A DNA stretch of 64,000 bases, taken from NCBI GenBank assembly GCA_963773635.1, contig CAVZBW010000002.1, positions 124,001 to 188,000 on the forward strand, read 5' to 3'. The notes beneath the pieces were generated by a model that searched no databases, was not told the DNA's origin, and saw only the letters and a list, made by a program, of their open reading frames with translations. Of the stretch, positions 60,309-64,000 are shown piece after piece. Made by a program: the position numbers and the translations under genes. Every line of letters begins with the position of its first letter. The first letter of the stretch is position 1. The DNA is from CAVZBW01 sp963773635 (GTDB lineage: Bacteria; Actinomycetota; Acidimicrobiia; Acidimicrobiales; RAAP-2).

Positions 60309-62849
60309 TCACCAGGGCCGGTCCGGTTCCGCCTCGGTCAGAATCCAGGTGTCCTTGGCCCCGCCACCCCGCGACGAGTTGACGATCATGCTGCCGGACG
60401 GCGCCACCCGGGTCAGCGCGAGCCCCGCCAGCTCGGCGTCGTCGGGCCCCGTCCCGGTGAGGTACACGAACGTCCGCAGGTCCACGTGGCGCGGTTCGAG
60501 CTGCCCTCTCTCGACCGTCGGAAGCGTGGACAGCGCCATCGTCTCCTGCGCCACCCATCTCGTGGGCTTGGACTGCAGCTCGCGGCGCCTCTGCTCGAGC
60601 TGACCGGCGTCGGCATCGGGACCGACCAACACGCCGCCGCCTCCGAAGCCATCGACCGGCTTGGTGACCAGCTCGTCCAGTCGGTCGAGGACGATCTCGA
60701 GCTCGGAGGGGTCCGAGCAGCGGTAGGTCGGCACGGAGGGGAGCAGTGGGCTCTCGCCGAGGTAGTAGGTGATGAGGTCCGGGACGTGGCAGTACATGGA
60801 CTTGTCATCGGCGATCCCGTTTCCCGGGGCGTTGACGACGACGATTTGGCCCCGCTCGGCCGCCTCGAGGATGCCGGCTCCCACCGGGCGCCCAGACCGA
60901 TCCGTGAGGTCAGCGAGCTCGCCCTCGAGCCGAAGGTAGAAGACGTCCACGGGACGGCCGCCGACCGTCGGCAGACCGGCATCGAACTGGACCTCGCTGC
61001 TCTCTGCAAGAGAGAGCCGAGCCCCTTCCGCCAGGACCTGGTGCTCGTACCAGGCCGCGTTGCCCGCGCCGTCGGAGAGCAGCACGACGTGGGGGTCGTC
61101 GTTGCCATCCAACGCGCAGGCGCGCAGCGTGCGACCGGCGAGGCCGAGGGCCTCCTCCGGCTCGTGCATCCCGATCCCGACGCCAAGCTCCGGCGCCACC
61201 GCCCCGAGCACCCGGCGTACGCCGATCGCGTAGCCGACGCCCGAGGGCACCCGCACGTTGTCCTCGAGCACCCTCCAACCCGAGACCAGGTCGTGCACGA
61301 GATCGAAACCGAGGACCGCGCAGCGCACCGCGTCGCGGGGTAGGGCGAAGCCCTCCTCCCGCCAACCGGGCGTGCGTTCGATGTCGTCATGGTCGAGCAC
61401 CCCGTCGGCCACGATCCGCGCGGGCCCGTAGATGTCACGGAGGAAGGCCTCGATTGCCCGGGCTCGTTGGGTGAGCCCCGCGCCAAGGCGGGCCCATTCG
61501 TGGGCCGGAATGATCCTCGGCACGAGGTCGATGGGGAAGGTGCGCTGACTGCCCTCGACTCCGAACGAGAGGCCGTGCGCCGCCGCCATCTCGTGGACCC
61601 GTTGCATCCTGTGCTGGAGCTCCTGGTCCCCCAGCTCGTCGAGCAGGCCGAAGACCTGGCGGTAGACCGCCGTCGGGGCCCCCCCGATGATCGCCTCGTC
61701 GCCGGTGCTCATCGGGTAGTGGCGGGTGCAGCGCAAGGCCCGGGGGCGGGATCCGACCTCACTGGCGGTCTCCTCGATCAGGAGCCGGACCACGTCGGAG
61801 AGGCGCCCACGCTCGGCCAGACGAACCCGCTGACGGGCGGACGAGGTGCCCCGCACGAGCGTTGCGGCCGCCAACTCCCGTACCGTCTCCCAGTCGCCGG
61901 TGGCTTCCAGCTCCGGTTGCAGCGCGGTGAGGAGCTCCTCCACCACTTCGGCCGCCGGCAACGGACGTGGCTCGTCACCGATGCCGAGAAGATCGCCGGA
62001 CAGACCGCTGCGGGCAGCGCGCCACATCGCCGCCCTCTGGACCGGCTCGGCCCGCCCCGGGGGGGCACGTCCCGCCCGCTCGGCCTCCTCTGCATGCAGG
62101 ACGGCGGCCCTGAAGAGTCCGGCGATCAGCACGGCGTCGTCCACGAGCGGGCAGGCGTCGCACACCCGCAACTCGAGGGTCGGCACATGCTCGGACGGTC
62201 GCACGTCGAAGTACGCCATCTTCGCGTCGCTGATCACACCGGTCTCCACCAAGGACCGGACGAGCCGCTCGTACTCCTCCATCGACTGGAGGCGACCCGC
62301 ACTGCCCGATGTCGGCCAACGCTGCCAGATCATCGTGCGCATGCTCGCGTACCCCGTGTCACGGCCCCTCCAGTACGGGGAGCTCGCGGACAGCGCCAGC
62401 AGCGTGGGGAGCATGTCGCCGACCCGTCCGGCCAAGCGCACGGCGAGGTCCCGATCCACCACGCCCACGTGAACCTGATACCCGCAGATCAGCTGTTCGT
62501 CGACGAGCAGGCGGTACTCGTCGTGCATCCGGCCAAAGCGACCTCGCACGGTCAGCTCGAAGTCTTCGTCCGTTGCCTGAGGGGCCATGCCCACGGCGGC
62601 GACCTCGAGGCCGAAACGCCGAGCGACGCCCACGAGCTGCTTGCGGAGCCGGACCATCTCGTCTCGCAGCTCCCCCAGGGTCGCCGCGGTGCCCGTGTTG
62701 ATCTCGACGGTACTGCGCTGCAGCTCCGCCCCGAAATTCTGGGGAGGAAGATGTCGAAGCAATCGCGGCGCGCTCGAAACGAGCTCGCCACTGCCCGGAT
62801 CAAAGATGTGCAGCTCCTCCTCGACGCCGAGGCTGCCGTCGACAGACAT
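60309..62849 (-). CDS. GCS2 carboxylate-amine ligase fused to circularly permuted ATP-grasp
   Basis: The 846-aa protein has two ligase domains. Residues 1-380 are a GCS2/YbdK-type glutamate-cysteine-ligase-like domain (LGVEEELHIFDPGSG, RSTVEINTGT, SSPYWRGRDTGY, TLELRVCDACP). Residues 395-846 are a type-2 circularly permuted ATP-grasp (FPIDLVPRIIPAHEWARLG, ADDKSMYCHVPDLITYYL, KPVDGFGGGGVLVGP, VNSSRGGGAKDTW). Each domain can form a peptide-like bond between a carboxylate and an amine. ATG 62849 begins the first domain. It is first in the operon with the amidotransferase, peptidase and hydrolase. The substrates are unknown. Confidence 0.88.
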   Translation of the reverse strand: MSVDGSLGVEEELHIFDPGSGELVSSAPRLLRHLPPQNFGAELQRSTVEINTGTAATLGELRDEMVRLRKQLVGVARRFGLEVAAVGMAPQATDEDFELTVRGRFGRMHDEYRLLVDEQLICGYQVHVGVVDRDLAVRLAGRVGDMLPTLLALSASSPYWRGRDTGYASMRTMIWQRWPTSGSAGRLQSMEEYERLVRSLVETGVISDAKMAYFDVRPSEHVPTLELRVCDACPLVDDAVLIAGLFRAAVLHAEEAERAGRAPPGRAEPVQRAAMWRAARSGLSGDLLGIGDEPRPLPAAEVVEELLTALQPELEATGDWETVRELAAATLVRGTSSARQRVRLAERGRLSDVVRLLIEETASEVGSRPRALRCTRHYPMSTGDEAIIGGAPTAVYRQVFGLLDELGDQELQHRMQRVHEMAAAHGLSFGVEGSQRTFPIDLVPRIIPAHEWARLGAGLTQRARAIEAFLRDIYGPARIVADGVLDHDDIERTPGWREEGFALPRDAVRCAVLGFDLVHDLVSGWRVLEDNVRVPSGVGYAIGVRRVLGAVAPELGVGIGMHEPEEALGLAGRTLRACALDGNDDPHVVLLSDGAGNAAWYEHQVLAEGARLSLAESSEVQFDAGLPTVGGRPVDVFYLRLEGELADLTDRSGRPVGAGILEAAERGQIVVVNAPGNGIADDKSMYCHVPDLITYYLGESPLLPSVPTYRCSDPSELEIVLDRLDELVTKPVDGFGGGGVLVGPDADAGQLEQRRRELQSKPTRWVAQETMALSTLPTVERGQLEPRHVDLRTFVYLTGTGPDDAELAGLALTRVAPSGSMIVNSSRGGGAKDTWILTEAEPDRPW

Positions 62850-62976
62850 GCATCTGGACCTTACGCGCCGAATGTTTCGGGAATGTGGCCATCTCGAGTG
62901 GCCGAGGCAGCAATGCGGCAGGCTCGAGACATGGCCCAAGGGATGGCGGGACATGGCCAGAAGGGATCGGCGGCCA

Positions 62977-62992
62977 TTACCAACGCGTAACC
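62977..62992. promoter_or_regulatory. Operator-like repeat, copy 1
   Basis: TTACCAACGCGTAACC: TTAC and GTAA form an inverted repeat around 6 bp. A second copy lies 43 bp away, about four helical turns, as for dimeric repressors or activators. The assignment is based only on symmetry, repetition and position. Confidence 0.45.
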
Positions 62993-63019
62993 ATTCGGTT
63001 CTCCGGTCCTCGCGCGTCA

Positions 63020-63035
63020 TTACCGCTACGTAACC
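63020..63035. promoter_or_regulatory. Operator-like repeat, copy 2
   Basis: TTACCGCTACGTAACC shares TTACC and CGTAACC with copy 1. It lies about 100 bp before the pfaD start, where an activator or repressor site would be expected. Confidence 0.45.
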
Positions 63036-63136
63036 CGCTTGGAGCCCTTGCCGGTCCAATCGCCTTGTGAGACAGTGCTGACGCAACGGAGAATTCGCGC
63101 GCCGCGGTGATCCATAGCGACTGCCAAGGAGGATCG

Positions 63137-64000
63137 GTGAGTACCACATCCTCGGTTTCCTGGTTCACCGAAGACGGGGTGTGCAACGCTGCCGCTCGCT
63201 GCCGGGAGCCCGCCTACATCGTCTCCGAATCCGGGCGGATCGGGGTCGCGCCGGGGGCGGAAGGGGAAGGTGCGGTCGAGCGCTCCGGCTGCGAGCTACT
63301 CGGCGTGCTCCCGGGCCTGTTCCCCGAGCACCTCGGAGATCGCGAGTTCCTCTCGGCCCACGGCACCCGGTTCCCTTACGTGACCGGTTCGATGGCCAAC
63401 GGCATCGCCACGGTCGAGGTCGTCATGGCCGCGGCTCGCTCCGGGTGTCTCGGCTTCTTCGGTGCAGCCGGCCTGGCACCGCGCGCCGTCGAGCAGGCGG
63501 TCGACGCGTTGTCGGAGCGACTCGGCCCGAGCGCAGCCTGGGGATGCAACCTGATCCACTCCCCGAGCGAGCCGGCCATCGAGGACGCCGTCGCGGACAT
63601 CTACATCCGTCGCGGCGTGCGTTGCGTCGAGGCGTCGGCGTTCATGAACCTCACGCCCGCCATCGTCCGCTACGCGTACTCCGGTCTCCGTCGCGCGCCG
63701 GACGGCTCGGTGGAGCGTCCACATCGAGTGATCGCCAAGGTGTCGCGTCCCGAGGTGGCGCGCAAGTTCTTGGACCCCGCCCCTCCGGCCATCGTCGAGC
63801 ATCTGGTCGGCCACGACCTCCTCAGCCCGGAGGAAGCAGCGCTCGGGGCAGCCCTTCCCATCGCCGAGGACCTCACGGTCGAGGCCGATTCCGGGGGCCA
63901 CACGGACCGTCGCCCCCTCGGAGCCCTCTTCCCGGCGATCGTCGACCTCGCCCGCGAGGTTGCGGTCGGCCGGGGCTGGAGCCCCCCGAGGGTGGGTGCG
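63137..64000 (+). CDS. pfaD: PfaD-family enoyl reductase of PUFA/polyketide-like synthesis (5' part)
   Basis: 288 codons are open to the right edge, beginning GTG 63137 after AAGGAGGA. The sequence matches PfaD, a flavin-dependent 2-nitropropane-dioxygenase-like TIM barrel: LGVLPGLFPEHLGDREFLSA, FPYVTGSMANGIATVEVV, GFFGAAGLAPRAVEQAVD, WGCNLIHSPSEPAIEDAV, ASAFMNLTPAIVRYAYSGL, VIAKVSRPEVARKF and EDLTVEADSGGHTDRRPL. PfaD supplies the enoyl-reductase step of iterative PUFA synthases or related glycolipid PKSs. Such synthase genes (pfaA-C like) are expected beyond the window. The protein should be about 530 aa in full. Confidence 0.9.
   Translation, partial: MSTTSSVSWFTEDGVCNAAARCREPAYIVSESGRIGVAPGAEGEGAVERSGCELLGVLPGLFPEHLGDREFLSAHGTRFPYVTGSMANGIATVEVVMAAARSGCLGFFGAAGLAPRAVEQAVDALSERLGPSAAWGCNLIHSPSEPAIEDAVADIYIRRGVRCVEASAFMNLTPAIVRYAYSGLRRAPDGSVERPHRVIAKVSRPEVARKFLDPAPPAIVEHLVGHDLLSPEEAALGAALPIAEDLTVEADSGGHTDRRPLGALFPAIVDLAREVAVGRGWSPPRVGA

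Larger units (their letters stand above)
62850..63136. promoter_or_regulatory. Shared divergent promoter region of ligase operon and pfaD
   Basis: This 287-bp region separates the ligase-fusion gene (minus) and pfaD (plus). It holds two 16-bp near-palindromes described separately, a GGCCA/TGGCC inverted repeat around CTCGAG near 62889-62907, and the pfaD ribosome-binding site AAGGAGGA at 63126-63133. No sigma-70 boxes are obvious. Confidence 0.5.

Overview
The window is a GC-rich (roughly 70 percent by eye), densely coded segment of an actinobacterial chromosome, most plausibly Acidimicrobiia or a close high-GC lineage. The main evidence is the conserved actinobacterial order on the minus strand: glmU, prs, rplY (Ctc/bL25), pth, mfd, SurA-type isomerase, mazG, eno, ftsB, DUF501 and ppx. 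Other signs are coenzyme F420 genes (cofD, cofE), a DUF5719 gene coupled to a giant family-2 glycosyltransferase, a mycothiol-type DinB fold protein, an ECF42 sigma factor with a DGPF (YCII) partner, many GTG starts and 4-bp stop/start overlaps. There is no integrase, transposase, rRNA or CRISPR array.

Left third (1-22 kb): cell-envelope sugar metabolism. It holds a DUF5719 protein, a multi-membrane-span GT2, a coiled-coil small protein, an NDP-sugar epimerase/reductase, three tandem GT4 glycosyltransferases, an acyl-CoA ligase, a serine beta-lactamase-like hydrolase, cofD-cofE, a second epimerase, a mannose-1-phosphate guanylyltransferase-like enzyme, a Thr-rich membrane protein, a stand-alone BTAD regulator, a GNAT acetyltransferase, an acyl-ACP thioesterase-like enzyme and a sulfotransferase.

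Middle (22-38 kb): accessory genes. An amidohydrolase remnant, an alpha/beta hydrolase, the ECF42/DGPF pair, a tRNA with a UAA anticodon but a short variable loop, and a type-B carboxylesterase whose stop codon lies in that tRNA come first. A second sugar and lipid block follows: a dolichyl-phosphate-glucosyltransferase-like GT2, a PlsC acyltransferase next to a GalE2-like SDR, a GT-C transferase with a large exported domain, and two GT2s.

The housekeeping block lies at 35.5-50 kb. From 50 to 55.6 kb come an alpha/beta hydrolase, a conserved membrane protein, a LON-domain protein, a secreted glycoside hydrolase coupled to a DUF2127 membrane protein, and an exported unknown.

Right end (55.7-64 kb): the most interesting part. 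A compact minus-strand operon encodes a GCS2 carboxylate-amine ligase fused to a circularly permuted ATP-grasp ligase, an asparagine-synthetase-like amidotransferase of the N-acetylglutaminylglutamine-amide type, an S9 prolyl-oligopeptidase and a PuuD-type gamma-glutamyl hydrolase. It looks like a pathway for making and turning over a small amidated peptide. Divergent from it, running off the window, is a PfaD-family enoyl reductase, which implies a PUFA/polyketide-like lipid synthase next door. The shared promoter region carries two near-palindromic 16-bp repeats.

Several genes that should be intact are split by small indels: DUF5719, one GT4, cofD, mfd, pth and a small membrane protein. Two of these indels are 2-nt losses inside tandem repeats. 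Unpolished assembly error is the simplest explanation, but real lesions are not excluded.
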